14,862 bases of DNA from Clostridiaceae bacterium (GTDB taxonomy: Bacteria > Bacillota > Clostridia > Lachnospirales > Lachnospiraceae). The stretch spans positions 1 to 14,862 of the forward strand of contig JAGZXV010000148.1 in NCBI GenBank assembly GCA_018378255.1, in the 5' to 3' direction. Position 1 is the stretch's first letter, and the number at the start of each line of letters is the position of its first letter. The notes under the pieces were generated by a model. The model had not been told where the DNA came from. It worked only from the letters and a program-made list of their open reading frames with translations, and did no database searches. A program made the translations under genes and the position numbers. Shown one piece after another: positions 1 through 7,829 of this stretch.

Positions 1-1
1 T

Positions 2-355
2 GAGGAACTCCTCCCTCTTAAGGATGCCAAAATATTTTTATCGCCCAAAAATACAGTTAAAAGACAGGTGGAAGATTCCATTCTCAAATCCTACCCTCTT
101 GACACCGGCAGCATATACGAAATCAGCAATACAAACACACTGCTGAATGTAATTGAAAGCGGTATGGGAGCAGCGTTTATTCCTGCCGGTTTCCGGAGGT
201 CCAACACAGGAAATTATTACTTCCCACTGTCAACCTCTCCTCACTGGTATCTCGCCGCCGCATATCCCAACAACTATAGGCTATCGGATGCTGAGCAAAC
301 CATTATCGGACTTGTCCAGAAATATTATTCCTGTCATGATGAGTACACAAATTGA
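2..355 (+). CDS. LysR-family transcriptional regulator, C-terminal fragment (cut by window edge)
   Basis: The reading frame is open from the left edge to a TGA stop, so only the last 117 residues are seen; a GTG inside it is not a believable start. The fragment resembles the C-terminal part of the effector-binding (periplasmic-binding-protein-like) domain of the complete LysR gene downstream in this window: both share a GMG-x2-F-[IV]-P stretch, a [FY]-PLS stretch, and AEQTI near the end. The DNA-binding helix-turn-helix is outside the window. It converges on the first AEC transporter, with only 7 bp between the two stops and no hairpin there. By analogy with such pairs it probably controls the neighbouring transporter, but this is inference. 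Family assignment is good; the effector is unknown. Confidence 0.8.
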   Translation, partial: EELLPLKDAKIFLSPKNTVKRQVEDSILKSYPLDTGSIYEISNTNTLLNVIESGMGAAFIPAGFRRSNTGNYYFPLSTSPHWYLAAAYPNNYRLSDAEQTIIGLVQKYYSCHDEYTN

Positions 356-362
356 GAATATT

Positions 363-1271
363 TTACAATACCATACACCAAAGTGGAATCGTAACCAGTG
401 ACAATACAGTGGACACCACCACACATTTCGTTGCAAACTTATAATCCCCGTCATATTTGGCCGCCAGAATAGCAGTGCTGCTGCCCGCAGGCATTCCCGC
501 TAACAGGACAGATACCCCCGTAATCAGCCCGTCCACATGGAACAGCCTGCACCCGATCAGCGCGATCAGCGGTATGATCACAAGGCGGATTCCCGTATAG
601 GCCAGCACAGTTCTGCTCATTATGCTCTTCACATCCACTTCGGCCAGTATCGTGCCGATCAGTATCATGGAAAGGGGGGTGGTACAGTTTCCCACAGACC
701 GGATCGTACTTCCCAAAAATTCAGGAAGAGGCAGCTGTGTGATCAAAAGAATCAGCCCAACATAAACCGCCACAATACACGGGTGGGTTGCCACCTTTTT
801 AACCAGCGCTTTTTTGCTGCTGCTCTCAGTAAAATAAGAGAGCCCGGCAGACCACATCACAATTCTCTGGGGAATCAGATATACCGATGCGAACATCAGC
901 CCTTCCGCTCCAAACACGCCTTCCGCAATGGGGTTGCCCATGAATCCGGCATTGGATACGACGGTGGCATATTGAAGCACCTTTTTCATCTTGCCATGAT
1001 ATCCGTTATACAGGGTATTTGCCATGATCATGCACACTACCTGAATCCCGCAGGCCACCATTATGATCACCATAAACCGTTTCAATATGTCCAGGCTGAA
1101 CTCCATCCTGAACGAGTTTATAATATTACATGGGAGTACTACCCCTAAAACCAGATCCGTCAGGATATTCTTTCCTTGTTCCGGTAAGGTCCCCCGCTTT
1201 CTCAGCACCACACCTATGGCCACAAGCAAAAACATCTTTCCCTGCAGATTCAGCAAACTTCCCATATCCAT
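363..1271 (-). CDS. AEC family transporter (auxin efflux carrier / malate permease-like), copy 1
   Basis: This is a 302-residue, highly hydrophobic protein of about ten membrane segments, the usual length for the AEC family, secondary carriers that move organic acids or auxin-like compounds across the cytoplasmic membrane. Typical family signatures are visible: LPCN near residues 46-49, SNAGFMGNP at 106-114, and AGMPAG at 258-263 followed by a KYDGD stretch. The ATG start is supported by GGAGG 9 nt upstream; a second ATG two codons later is too far from it. A TTTACT-N17-TATAAT promoter lies upstream. It is convergent with the truncated LysR gene and divergent from the complete one. It closely resembles the second AEC protein of this window over its whole length. 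Malate or another carboxylate is a family-level guess; the substrate is not determined. Confidence 0.9.
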   Translation of the reverse strand: MDMGSLLNLQGKMFLLVAIGVVLRKRGTLPEQGKNILTDLVLGVVLPCNIINSFRMEFSLDILKRFMVIIMVACGIQVVCMIMANTLYNGYHGKMKKVLQYATVVSNAGFMGNPIAEGVFGAEGLMFASVYLIPQRIVMWSAGLSYFTESSSKKALVKKVATHPCIVAVYVGLILLITQLPLPEFLGSTIRSVGNCTTPLSMILIGTILAEVDVKSIMSRTVLAYTGIRLVIIPLIALIGCRLFHVDGLITGVSVLLAGMPAGSSTAILAAKYDGDYKFATKCVVVSTVLSLVTIPLWCMVL

Positions 1272-1314
1272 AGCTCAATTCCTCCACCCTATCTTTTGCA
1301 CACGCTAATTTTAT

Positions 1315-1343
1315 ATTATATACATTCAAAAAACAGAAGTAAA
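1315..1343 (-). promoter_or_regulatory. Candidate sigma-A promoter of AEC transporter copy 1
   Basis: On the minus strand, TTTACT (plus positions 1338-1343) and TATAAT (1315-1320) are separated by exactly 17 nt. The -10 box is perfect and the -35 box matches four of six positions. The -10 box is about 43 nt upstream of the AEC start codon, within an AT-rich stretch. Confidence 0.6.
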
Positions 1344-1515
1344 TCATTTTTTCCATTTCTCTCCGGAATATCTCCCCGGAATCCCATGGCAGAGCCGCCG
1401 TTCACGTTCCGGCATTTGAACTTTTCTGCAGAGAAATGGCGGGGCATGTAGAAAAGCCTGCTAAATAATTTTAACACAGACTTTAGGGGGACACGCTCCG
1501 CCAGAGGAAAAGTAA

Positions 1516-1544
1516 TTGCCTATCCAATTATATTTTAGTATAAT
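1516..1544 (+). promoter_or_regulatory. Sigma-A promoter of the complete lysR gene
   Basis: TTGCCT (1516-1521) and a perfect TATAAT (1539-1544) are separated by 17 nt, giving an expected start of transcription near 1551 and a leader of about 43 nt. The sequence ATAGCTGTTATCATC lies right at the expected transcription start and partly resembles the putative GntR operator seen elsewhere in the window. Confidence 0.72.
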
Positions 1545-1593
1545 CATTGAATAGCTGTTATCATCAATTATGCACCGTATGACAGGAGACGCC

Positions 1594-2496
1594 ATGAATG
1601 TCCAGCAATTGGAATACATTATAGAGATCGCCAAAGAAAAAAATATCACACGTGCCGCTAAAAATCTTTTTATTACCCAGTCAAACCTGAGCCAATACCT
1701 GGCTAAACTGGAGAATGAACTGGATGTGCCGCTCTTTATCCGCCGCAGGAATGAACTGGTGCTCACCGATGCAGGCAGAGAATACGTGGACGCTGCCAAA
1801 AAAGTGATCGGAATCAAGGAAAACCTCTATTCCAGGATTGCGGAAGTTTCTAAAAACAGACACATTGCCCTGGGCGTTTCCTCCCAGTGGGGGATGAACC
1901 TCTTATCCGATGTGCTGCCCCGGTTCCGCACCTTAATGCCCGGTATCCTTCTTGATATCTCCGAAGGCTCCACCGAAAAACTGATCCCCAGGCTCAATGA
2001 AGGCCTGCTGGATTTCGCCCTGATCTCCACCCATAAGTTCAGCGATCCGCTGAATCATCTGGAGATTCTGAAAGAAGAAGCCGTATATCTGGCAGTCCCT
2101 GCCTCCTGTGCCGCATCCAACGGCATATCCAAAGGTATGTCCGGGGAAGACGCCCTTTCAAAGCTCAGCGGCTGCGGCTTGATCCTGTCCCAGAAAAGAA
2201 CCGCCCTCAGGGAAATTTCAGATGAAATCTGTTCCGAGTGCCAATTCACCGCTGATACCGTATGTGAAATCAACAGCATGCCCGTAACCGTAAAACTGGT
2301 GGCTAACGGAATGGGAATCGGTTTTGTACCCCAATCCTGCGTTAACCACGAACTGCCGGTCGTCTACCTGCCTCTGTCCTCCAATGCCCGCCGTTACCAA
2401 GCGATCATCTACCGGAACCAGATGATCCTTCATTCCGCAGAACAGACCATTCTGAAGTTGATTCACGACAATTCACAGAATAATTACGATATGTAA
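1594..2496 (+). CDS. LysR-family transcriptional regulator
   Basis: This 300-residue protein has the standard LysR layout. An N-terminal winged helix-turn-helix covers about residues 1-60 (ITRAAKNLFITQSNLSQ at 18-34, then LEN-E-LDVPLFIRR), and a C-terminal effector-binding domain runs from about residue 85 to 290. The start is placed at the ATG preceded by AGGAG with 5-nt spacing; an in-frame ATG eight codons earlier lacks such a site. A good sigma-A promoter lies upstream. It is divergent from AEC copy 1 and convergent with AEC copy 2, so either transporter could be its target. LysR proteins commonly respond to a small metabolite and often repress themselves. The effector cannot be inferred. 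Its C-terminal part is related to the LysR fragment at the left edge. Confidence 0.93.
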   Translation: MNVQQLEYIIEIAKEKNITRAAKNLFITQSNLSQYLAKLENELDVPLFIRRRNELVLTDAGREYVDAAKKVIGIKENLYSRIAEVSKNRHIALGVSSQWGMNLLSDVLPRFRTLMPGILLDISEGSTEKLIPRLNEGLLDFALISTHKFSDPLNHLEILKEEAVYLAVPASCAASNGISKGMSGEDALSKLSGCGLILSQKRTALREISDEICSECQFTADTVCEINSMPVTVKLVANGMGIGFVPQSCVNHELPVVYLPLSSNARRYQAIIYRNQMILHSAEQTILKLIHDNSQNNYDM

Positions 2497-2583
2497 TGAA
2501 TGGTTCATTCTTATTATATTAAACAGGACGGAATTTTACCAATTCATTCTAATAATGCCGCAATCAGTATTATTAATACCACA

Positions 2584-2610
2584 CCGCTGTTCAGCCTATA
2601 AGAACAGCGG
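2584..2610. terminator. Intergenic hairpin between convergent lysR and AEC copy 2, possible bidirectional terminator
   Basis: CCGCTGTTC and GAACAGCGG form a perfect 9-bp stem around a 9-nt loop (AGCCTATAA). It lies about midway between two convergent stop codons, the usual place for a shared terminator. Neither side carries a strong run of T, so it is at best an atypical intrinsic terminator. Confidence 0.5.
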
Positions 2611-2654
2611 CAATATCAAAACATCTCAGTATTTTAATCTCCCAATTTCATTTC

Positions 2655-3575
2655 TTATACCAGTTTTTGAATCAGGACGCACAATGCCGGAATGGTCACC
2701 ATGGAAAGCAGGGTGCTGAGCACCGTACATTTGGATGCAAAATCAGCATCCCCATCGTATTTGGATGCCAGCAGTGTCGTTGTCGCTCCCGCCGGCATTC
2801 CGGCCAAAACCACTGAAATCCCCAAAATCAGAGCATCCACATGAAGAAGCAGTCCTCCTGCCAGCACCAGGCCGGGAACCAGAAACAGGCGTACAAAACA
2901 GTAATAGGCATTATCCCGGCTGAAAAGGGTTTTTAAATCCGACTCCGCCACCACCGCACCAATCGTTATCATGGACAGCACCGTTGTGCATCCGCCCACA
3001 CTTCTCAGGGATTTTTCCAAGATAACCGGAAGGGTGATCTGTGACAGCATCAGCAAAAAACCGGCCTCTACCGCTATGATACACGGATGGGACGCCAGAT
3101 TCCTTATCACGGTCTTTTTATCCGCCGACGTAAAACAGGCCAGGCCGGCGGACCACAGAAAAAGCCGGGCCGGAATCAGATAGACCGACGCATATAAAAG
3201 CCCCTCAGAACCGTAGATTCCCTCAACCACCGGGTTTCCCAGATACCCCGCATTGGAACAGATCGTTCCATATTCCATCACTTTCTTTCGTTTCCCCTTC
3301 ACATGGGGATACAGCACTTTGCTGAGTCCCAGCTGCATCATTTGGATCACAAAAGCCAGCACAAAAATCTTCCCTGTAGAGATGAGCAGCTCAAAAGACA
3401 TCTCCACGTAAAATGAAATGATAATATTACAGGGCAGAATCACATTAATTATCAGATCCGTCATGCTCTTTTTGCCTTCCGGCGTCAGAATATTGAGCCT
3501 GGTCACAGCAAACCCCAAACCCATAAACAAAAACAGCATACACTGCAGATTCAGCAGATTGGTGAAGTCAATCAT
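2655..3575 (-). CDS. AEC family transporter (auxin efflux carrier / malate permease-like), copy 2
   Basis: This is a 306-residue integral membrane protein of about ten hydrophobic segments. It shares with copy 1 the LPCN motif (47-50), SNAGYLGNP (about 107-115), ASVYLIP, WSAGL, AGMPAG (258-263) and the KYDGD stretch, with conserved blocks aligning along the whole length, so the two are paralogues. The start is set at the ATG preceded by AAAAGGAG with 7-nt spacing; the frame stays open 20 codons upstream, but that extension has no ribosome binding site and does not resemble copy 1. It lies 99 bp downstream of the hydroxyacid dehydrogenase on the same strand and may be read through from the TRAP operon. 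No strong own promoter was seen. Substrate unknown; a carboxylate is likely for the family. Confidence 0.9.
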   Translation of the reverse strand: MIDFTNLLNLQCMLFLFMGLGFAVTRLNILTPEGKKSMTDLIINVILPCNIIISFYVEMSFELLISTGKIFVLAFVIQMMQLGLSKVLYPHVKGKRKKVMEYGTICSNAGYLGNPVVEGIYGSEGLLYASVYLIPARLFLWSAGLACFTSADKKTVIRNLASHPCIIAVEAGFLLMLSQITLPVILEKSLRSVGGCTTVLSMITIGAVVAESDLKTLFSRDNAYYCFVRLFLVPGLVLAGGLLLHVDALILGISVVLAGMPAGATTTLLASKYDGDADFASKCTVLSTLLSMVTIPALCVLIQKLV

Positions 3576-3674
3576 ATGTTTACTCCTTTTGACAGTGGTA
3601 AAGAGAAAGGGCGAAGTATGTACTAAGCAGGGCATGTTTGAAAAATTCGTTCTGAACAGTTACGATTTTTTTAA

Positions 3675-4649
3675 TCAGCAGGCAGCCTTTTTTATAAATA
3701 CCGGCTTATTAACCGGCCATGAAGGCTGCTGGCCTGACAAAACAAGGTCGATTTGAGAAGCTGCCTGAGTCGCCATCAGCATCATGCACTCCTCCGTGTT
3801 GGATGCCATATGAGGGGTCACACTGACATCTTCAAAGGATAGTAAGGGATTATCCATGGAAGGCGGTTCCTGGTTGAACACATCGGTAAATACCCCTGCA
3901 ATCTGTTTTTCTTCCATGGCCCGGATCATCTCAGGCTCATTCACCACTTCGCCGCGGGCACAGTTAATAAAGCAGGCGGTCGGTTTCATCATAGCGAATT
4001 CATTTGCTCCGATAAATCCGCGGTTATCTTTTGTGAGAGGCATATGCAGAGTGACGAAATCAGCAGTTTTAAATGCCGTTTCCCAGTCCACCAGCTTCAC
4101 ATAATCAGGAACGCTCTCCTGCTTCGCGTATGGATCATAGGCAATGATATTCATTTCAAGCCCCAGATAAGCTTTCTTAGCCAGCGCCCTGCCGATCCGT
4201 CCAAATCCGATCACTGCCAGTGTCTTTCCGATTAAATCCACGCCTTTGTGATCATTTTTATAGAAGAAATTATCCTCTTTCAGCGCCTTATTGAGGAGAA
4301 ATGTCCTCTTGGCCGCCGCCAGAATCGCTCCCAAGGTAAACTCCGCCACCGAATTCGTCGTGGAATCCGGCGCATTGGTCACCCATATGCCAAGTTCGTC
4401 GGCCGCATCTAAATCCACGTTATTGTATCCTGCCCCATGTCTGGCAACAATTTTAAGCTTTTTTCCGGCTCTCAGCACCGCTTTAGTCACCGGAGCCGTC
4501 CTCAAAAGAATCGCGTCACAGTCTGCCACATCGCGGATCAGATCTTCTTCCGCCGCCCCTGATCCCATCTTTATCTCATACCCCCGCTCCAGAAGGAAAT
4601 CTTTTCCTTCTTTTGCAATGTCCTGGGGAATTAACACTTTATAAGCCAT
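3675..4649 (-). CDS. D-2-hydroxyacid dehydrogenase (phosphoglycerate dehydrogenase-like, NAD-dependent)
   Basis: The 324-residue protein has the two-domain fold of the D-isomer-specific 2-hydroxyacid dehydrogenases, which interconvert 2-hydroxyacids and 2-oxoacids with NAD(P)H. Visible features are the dinucleotide motif GFGRIG (148-153), Asp172 after the second strand, which favours NAD over NADP, and the catalytic set Arg232 (NCARG), Glu261 (QEPP) and His280 (TPH). It lacks the C-terminal ACT/regulatory domains of longer SerA proteins, so a catabolic hydroxyacid role fits better than serine synthesis, although the latter is not excluded. The start ATG has AGGTGAG just upstream. It follows the TRAP permease by 24 bp, which strongly suggests one mRNA and that it acts on the acid imported by that transporter. 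Confidence 0.9.
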   Translation of the reverse strand: MAYKVLIPQDIAKEGKDFLLERGYEIKMGSGAAEEDLIRDVADCDAILLRTAPVTKAVLRAGKKLKIVARHGAGYNNVDLDAADELGIWVTNAPDSTTNSVAEFTLGAILAAAKRTFLLNKALKEDNFFYKNDHKGVDLIGKTLAVIGFGRIGRALAKKAYLGLEMNIIAYDPYAKQESVPDYVKLVDWETAFKTADFVTLHMPLTKDNRGFIGANEFAMMKPTACFINCARGEVVNEPEMIRAMEEKQIAGVFTDVFNQEPPSMDNPLLSFEDVSVTPHMASNTEECMMLMATQAASQIDLVLSGQQPSWPVNKPVFIKKAAC

Positions 4650-4673
4650 ATTCTCTCACCTGTCCTATTTATT

Positions 4674-6572
4674 TTACAGCATCTGGGTTGTCACGGATGC
4701 CTTTGCTTTTTTCTCTTTTCCGATCTGTACAGAATACACAAAGCCGATGCATACAATACCGATTGCGTCGGTCATCGTACCCGGAACCATCATGAATATG
4801 CTGCCGGCCAGCACGATGATCGTCTGAAGCCAGTTTAAATTACCCTTAAAGTATCTCTGTACCGCGGTTGCCAGCCCATAAGAACCGATCAGCGCCGTAG
4901 CGATGGCTAAAATGATCTCAACAGTAGTTCCCTGACCGATCAGCGCCGGATTGATGCAGAACATAAACGGCATCAAAAATCCGGCCAGGCTGAGCCTCCA
5001 CGCCACTAACCCAGTCTTCATGGAATCCGCATTTGCGATACCTGCCGCCGTATAGGCCGCCACCGCAACAGGAGGAGTTACATTTGCCATGATACCGAAG
5101 TAGAATACGAAGAAATGAGCCGCTATTTTAACAACACCCAATTCCTCCAGCGCCGGTACAATCAAGGTTGCCAGGAGTACATATGCCGCCGAAGTGGGCA
5201 TGCCCATTCCCAGAATAACCGATGTCAGCATGGTTAAAAAGAGAAGCAGGAACACATGTCCGCCCGATAATGCGATCAGCAGTGAAGAAAGCTTGTAGCC
5301 GATTCCCGTCAGCATCAGAATCCCCACGATAATGCCCGCAGTACCTGTAGTCAGGGCCACACTCACCATACCTTTGGAAGATCCTGCGATTAACTTCACC
5401 ACATCCCAGAACTTTCTCCTCTTTCCCGGATATAAAAGCATGATCAGCACCAGAAATATAATGGAGAAAAATGCTGATTTCTGTGCAGAGTAGCGGACCC
5501 CTACCAAAAGGAAAACCAGCAGCACCAAGGGAAGCAGGAGAAACCATCCGTTTTTCAGCTCTTCTTTGAAATCAGGCAGTTCTTCCTTTGACTGGCCCCG
5601 CAGATCATTCTTCAGCGCCTCCAAATCGATCATCATAAACAAGGCTATGTAGAACAGAATCGCCGGTATGACTGCCGCTACCAGCACCTGCTGGTAAGAA
5701 CCGATGTAATCAGCCATGATAAAAGCCGCCGCTCCCATCACAGGGGGCATCAGCTGGCCGCCGCTGGAAGCCGCCGTCTCCACGGCGCCGGCAAACTCCG
5801 GCTTAAAACCGCTCTTTTTCATCAGCGGAATGGTAAATGATCCGGTCCCCACCACATTAGCCACCGCGCTGCCTGAAATCGTTCCGAATAAACTGCTGGC
5901 TACAACGGCCACTTTAGCCGGTCCGCCTCTGAAACCGCCCAAAAGAGACTGGGTCAGGCGGATGAATACATCACCTGCTCCCGATGCTTCCAGCACGCCT
6001 GCAAAAATTACGAATACGGAAACATAGATAGAGGAAACTCCCAGAGGAGTTCCGAAGATGCCGTTGGTCCCTTTGAACAGCAGTTCCGTAATACGGCTCC
6101 AGCTATAACCTCTGTGGGCGATTCCCTGAGGAAGCTTAGGTCCTAAAAGTGCATACAGAATACAGAGGACCGCGATAATCGGCATGGCCGCTCCCACCAC
6201 TTTCCAGGTGAAATACAGGAGCATGATGACTAACAGGGTTCCCAGCACCATGTCGATATTCGACATTGTACCGCTTTGTTTCCACATATCATTGGCAATG
6301 GAGTAAGAATAGATCCCGATTGCCGCCAGGATTCCGATCAAAATAACCTGGTATATCATTTTTCCCGTATTATTCCTGCATTTAAACAGGTCATAGCACA
6401 GGGGAACCAGCATCATGCTCATCACAAGATGGATGATCCTGTGCTGATAAGAAGGCAAAGCCCCGAAAAATGATGTATAAATATGAAATAATGCTAACGT
6501 AAGCCCGATAACAAGGACCGCCGCCTTTTGGATTTTCACCTTGATATCTTCTTTTCCGGCTTCATTTCCCAT
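4674..6572 (-). CDS. TRAP transporter permease, fused DctQ-DctM type (TAXI system)
   Basis: This 632-residue protein is a fused small and large TRAP membrane subunit (the 4TM/12TM fusion type that pairs with TAXI binding proteins). It mediates sodium- or proton-driven uptake of organic acids together with the extracytoplasmic binding protein encoded just upstream. The first ~145 residues hold four hydrophobic segments (DctQ-like). The DctM part carries hallmark sequences: GSAVANVVGTGSF (234-246), GGQLMPPVMG (271-280), GMGMPTSAAYV (455-465) and IMANVTPPVAVAAYTAAG (494-511). A cytoplasmic charged loop lies at about 318-340. AAAGGAG sits 8 nt before the ATG. It follows the binding protein by 60 bp and precedes the dehydrogenase by 24 bp. 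The C-terminal ~70 residues carry two more hydrophobic segments and a lysine-rich tail. Confidence 0.95.
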   Translation of the reverse strand: MGNEAGKEDIKVKIQKAAVLVIGLTLALFHIYTSFFGALPSYQHRIIHLVMSMMLVPLCYDLFKCRNNTGKMIYQVILIGILAAIGIYSYSIANDMWKQSGTMSNIDMVLGTLLVIMLLYFTWKVVGAAMPIIAVLCILYALLGPKLPQGIAHRGYSWSRITELLFKGTNGIFGTPLGVSSIYVSVFVIFAGVLEASGAGDVFIRLTQSLLGGFRGGPAKVAVVASSLFGTISGSAVANVVGTGSFTIPLMKKSGFKPEFAGAVETAASSGGQLMPPVMGAAAFIMADYIGSYQQVLVAAVIPAILFYIALFMMIDLEALKNDLRGQSKEELPDFKEELKNGWFLLLPLVLLVFLLVGVRYSAQKSAFFSIIFLVLIMLLYPGKRRKFWDVVKLIAGSSKGMVSVALTTGTAGIIVGILMLTGIGYKLSSLLIALSGGHVFLLLFLTMLTSVILGMGMPTSAAYVLLATLIVPALEELGVVKIAAHFFVFYFGIMANVTPPVAVAAYTAAGIANADSMKTGLVAWRLSLAGFLMPFMFCINPALIGQGTTVEIILAIATALIGSYGLATAVQRYFKGNLNWLQTIIVLAGSIFMMVPGTMTDAIGIVCIGFVYSVQIGKEKKAKASVTTQML

Positions 6573-6632
6573 AATCTTTTCTCCTTTAACTTTCTCAGTT
6601 CCAAACGCGTTCTTGCATAAACCGCCGTTTCT

Positions 6633-7679
6633 TTACTTCATAGCGCCGGCTTCTTTTAAATATTTCACTGCTCCGGGATGCATCTCCAAAAGTCCGTCCA
6701 GGCCTCTTGTTGCATTTTCCACAGACCATTCATTGCACTGAGGGTATGCGGCCACCAGCACATCATTGTTTTCAAATAACGCTTTAGCCATCTGATAGAC
6801 CTCTTCTTCCGGAACATCTTTGTTGGCTACCATAACGCTTACGCTGCCGAACGTGTTCTCCACCGGTTGATCCTGTCCGTTATATACATTGGCTTCAATT
6901 TTTGCAGGAATGTAATATGGGCACTCTGCCATGATCTTGTCAAACTGTTCCTGATCCAGATCCAACAGCGTCAATTCTTTAGAAGCTGCCGCCGTAGCTA
7001 CCGGTGATGCGGGAAGAGTGCTCATGATGCAGACCGCATCCACATTGCCGTCTGTCAGCGCTTCCGCTCCGTCTCCATGGGCCAGGTATTCCGGCGTCCA
7101 GTCCTTATTGATCTCATATCCATATGCATCCATGACAGTCTTCATCGCATCTCCTGCCACGCTGCCTGCCGGTCCCACAGCGATCTTTTTGCCCTTTAAA
7201 TCTGCATAGCTCTTAATATCCCCGTCTTTTAAGGTGTATACCTGCAGCGTTGTCAGATGGCCGCCCATAACTCCCAGGATATCTTCCTTCGCCACCTGTT
7301 TTCCTTCAAAACTTCCTTTTCCGTCCAGAGCCAGGGCCAGTACATCAGATGCAGTCATGGCTAATTCCACATTCCCATTCGCCGCCAACAAGATATTCTC
7401 GGAAGATCCTCCTGTTATTTCGATGTTAGCCGAAACTCCCGGCACATTCTTATTGATGATATCTGACATGGCTGTTCCTATGATGGAGAAAGCGCCGCCT
7501 GAACTGGAAGTGGCTATGGATATGTATTTTGTTTCTCCTGATTCTTCTTTCTTCGCTTCGCCGGATGCCGCCTGGCTGCCTGCCGGAACTGACCCGGAAT
7601 TTCCGCATCCTGCCACTGAAACTGCTGCTAAACATGCCGCCGCCATAAAACCTACCATTCTTTTAACACTTTTTCTCAT
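6633..7679 (-). CDS. TAXI-family TRAP transporter solute-binding lipoprotein
   Basis: The 348-residue protein begins with a positively charged signal peptide (MRKSVKRM), a hydrophobic core and the lipobox VAGC with Cys25, then a Gly/Ser/Ala/Glu-rich linker. It should therefore be lipid-anchored on the outer face of the membrane. The mature part reads YISIATSSSGGAFSIIGTAM, the typical opening of TAXI (TRAP-associated extracytoplasmic immunogenic) proteins, with GKKIAVGPAGSVAGDA near the middle. It captures the substrate and delivers it to the fused permease downstream. GGAGGG stands 7 nt before the ATG. The leader contains a 17-bp copy of the putative GntR operator. TAXI proteins often bind glutamate, 2-oxoglutarate or related acids; the ligand here is not known. 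Confidence 0.95.
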   Translation of the reverse strand: MRKSVKRMVGFMAAACLAAVSVAGCGNSGSVPAGSQAASGEAKKEESGETKYISIATSSSGGAFSIIGTAMSDIINKNVPGVSANIEITGGSSENILLAANGNVELAMTASDVLALALDGKGSFEGKQVAKEDILGVMGGHLTTLQVYTLKDGDIKSYADLKGKKIAVGPAGSVAGDAMKTVMDAYGYEINKDWTPEYLAHGDGAEALTDGNVDAVCIMSTLPASPVATAAASKELTLLDLDQEQFDKIMAECPYYIPAKIEANVYNGQDQPVENTFGSVSVMVANKDVPEEEVYQMAKALFENNDVLVAAYPQCNEWSVENATRGLDGLLEMHPGAVKYLKEAGAMK

Positions 7680-7776
7680 CTTGTTTCCCTCCGCTTTTTA
7701 TTAATTGGTTGTTTTATATAGTTTCTTTGTTAAATAAATCTTTTTATTTATAACTATTATTAATGTTATTATTTTA

Positions 7777-7793
7777 ATAACTGTTATAACACT
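7777..7793. promoter_or_regulatory. Putative GntR operator upstream of the TRAP operon
   Basis: The 17-bp ATAACTGTTATAACACT is identical to a sequence inside the gntR promoter. It contains the perfect 10-bp palindrome TGTTATAACA and the overlapping dyad ATAAC-T-GTTAT. It lies 98 bp upstream of the binding-protein start codon in a very AT-rich leader. Further half-sites, ATAAC at 7750-7754 and GTTAT at 7765-7769, lie between it and the gene. I found no convincing -35/-10 pair in this leader, so repression and activation cannot be told apart. Confidence 0.65.
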
Positions 7794-7829
7794 AGTGAGT
7801 ATTTTTTATTGCCGTTTCGGAACCGTGAA

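Larger units (their letters stand above)
1272..1593. other. Divergent intergenic region between AEC copy 1 and lysR
   Basis: These 322 bp separate the divergently transcribed AEC transporter and LysR regulator. They hold one promoter for each gene near the two ends. The middle part (about 1350-1500) is more GC-rich and contains a 10-bp inverted repeat, CCATTTCTCT at 1353-1362 and AGAGAAATGG at 1430-1439, plus the close direct repeat CCGGAAT at 1363-1369 and 1377-1383. No convincing coding frame with a ribosome binding site was found. A shared regulatory region bound by the LysR protein is the natural reading, but no site was proven. Confidence 0.5.

Noticed and set aside
537..1148. 203-residue open frame on the plus strand, opposite AEC copy 1
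   Set aside because: It lies antisense to a well-supported membrane protein, has a low-complexity His/Gln/Arg-rich composition and no recognisable domain or ribosome binding site.
3576..3635. N-terminal extension of AEC copy 2 by 20 codons
   Set aside because: The inner ATG has AAAAGGAG at 7 nt and aligns with copy 1; the extension is not hydrophobic in the expected way and has no start signal.
3647..3665. TAACTGTT on the minus strand between the hydroxyacid dehydrogenase and AEC copy 2, resembling the GntR element
   Set aside because: Only eight contiguous bases match, the palindrome is not kept and the next AAC is out of register, so chance is the simpler reading.
5128..5547. 139-residue open frame on the minus strand within the TRAP permease
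   Set aside because: It is an alternative frame inside a permease gene whose own frame has all family motifs; no separate start signal was seen.
7234..7704. 156-residue open frame on the plus strand, opposite the TAXI binding protein
   Set aside because: It is antisense to a gene with signal peptide, lipobox and family motifs. The composition is rich in Pro/Ala/Ser, as expected of a reverse frame of a coding region.
7680..7829. A sigma-A promoter for the TRAP operon in the AT-rich leader
   Set aside because: Several TATAAA/TATATA-like hexamers exist, but none has a fair -35 box at 16-18 nt; the best pair has a 19-nt spacer, so no call was made.
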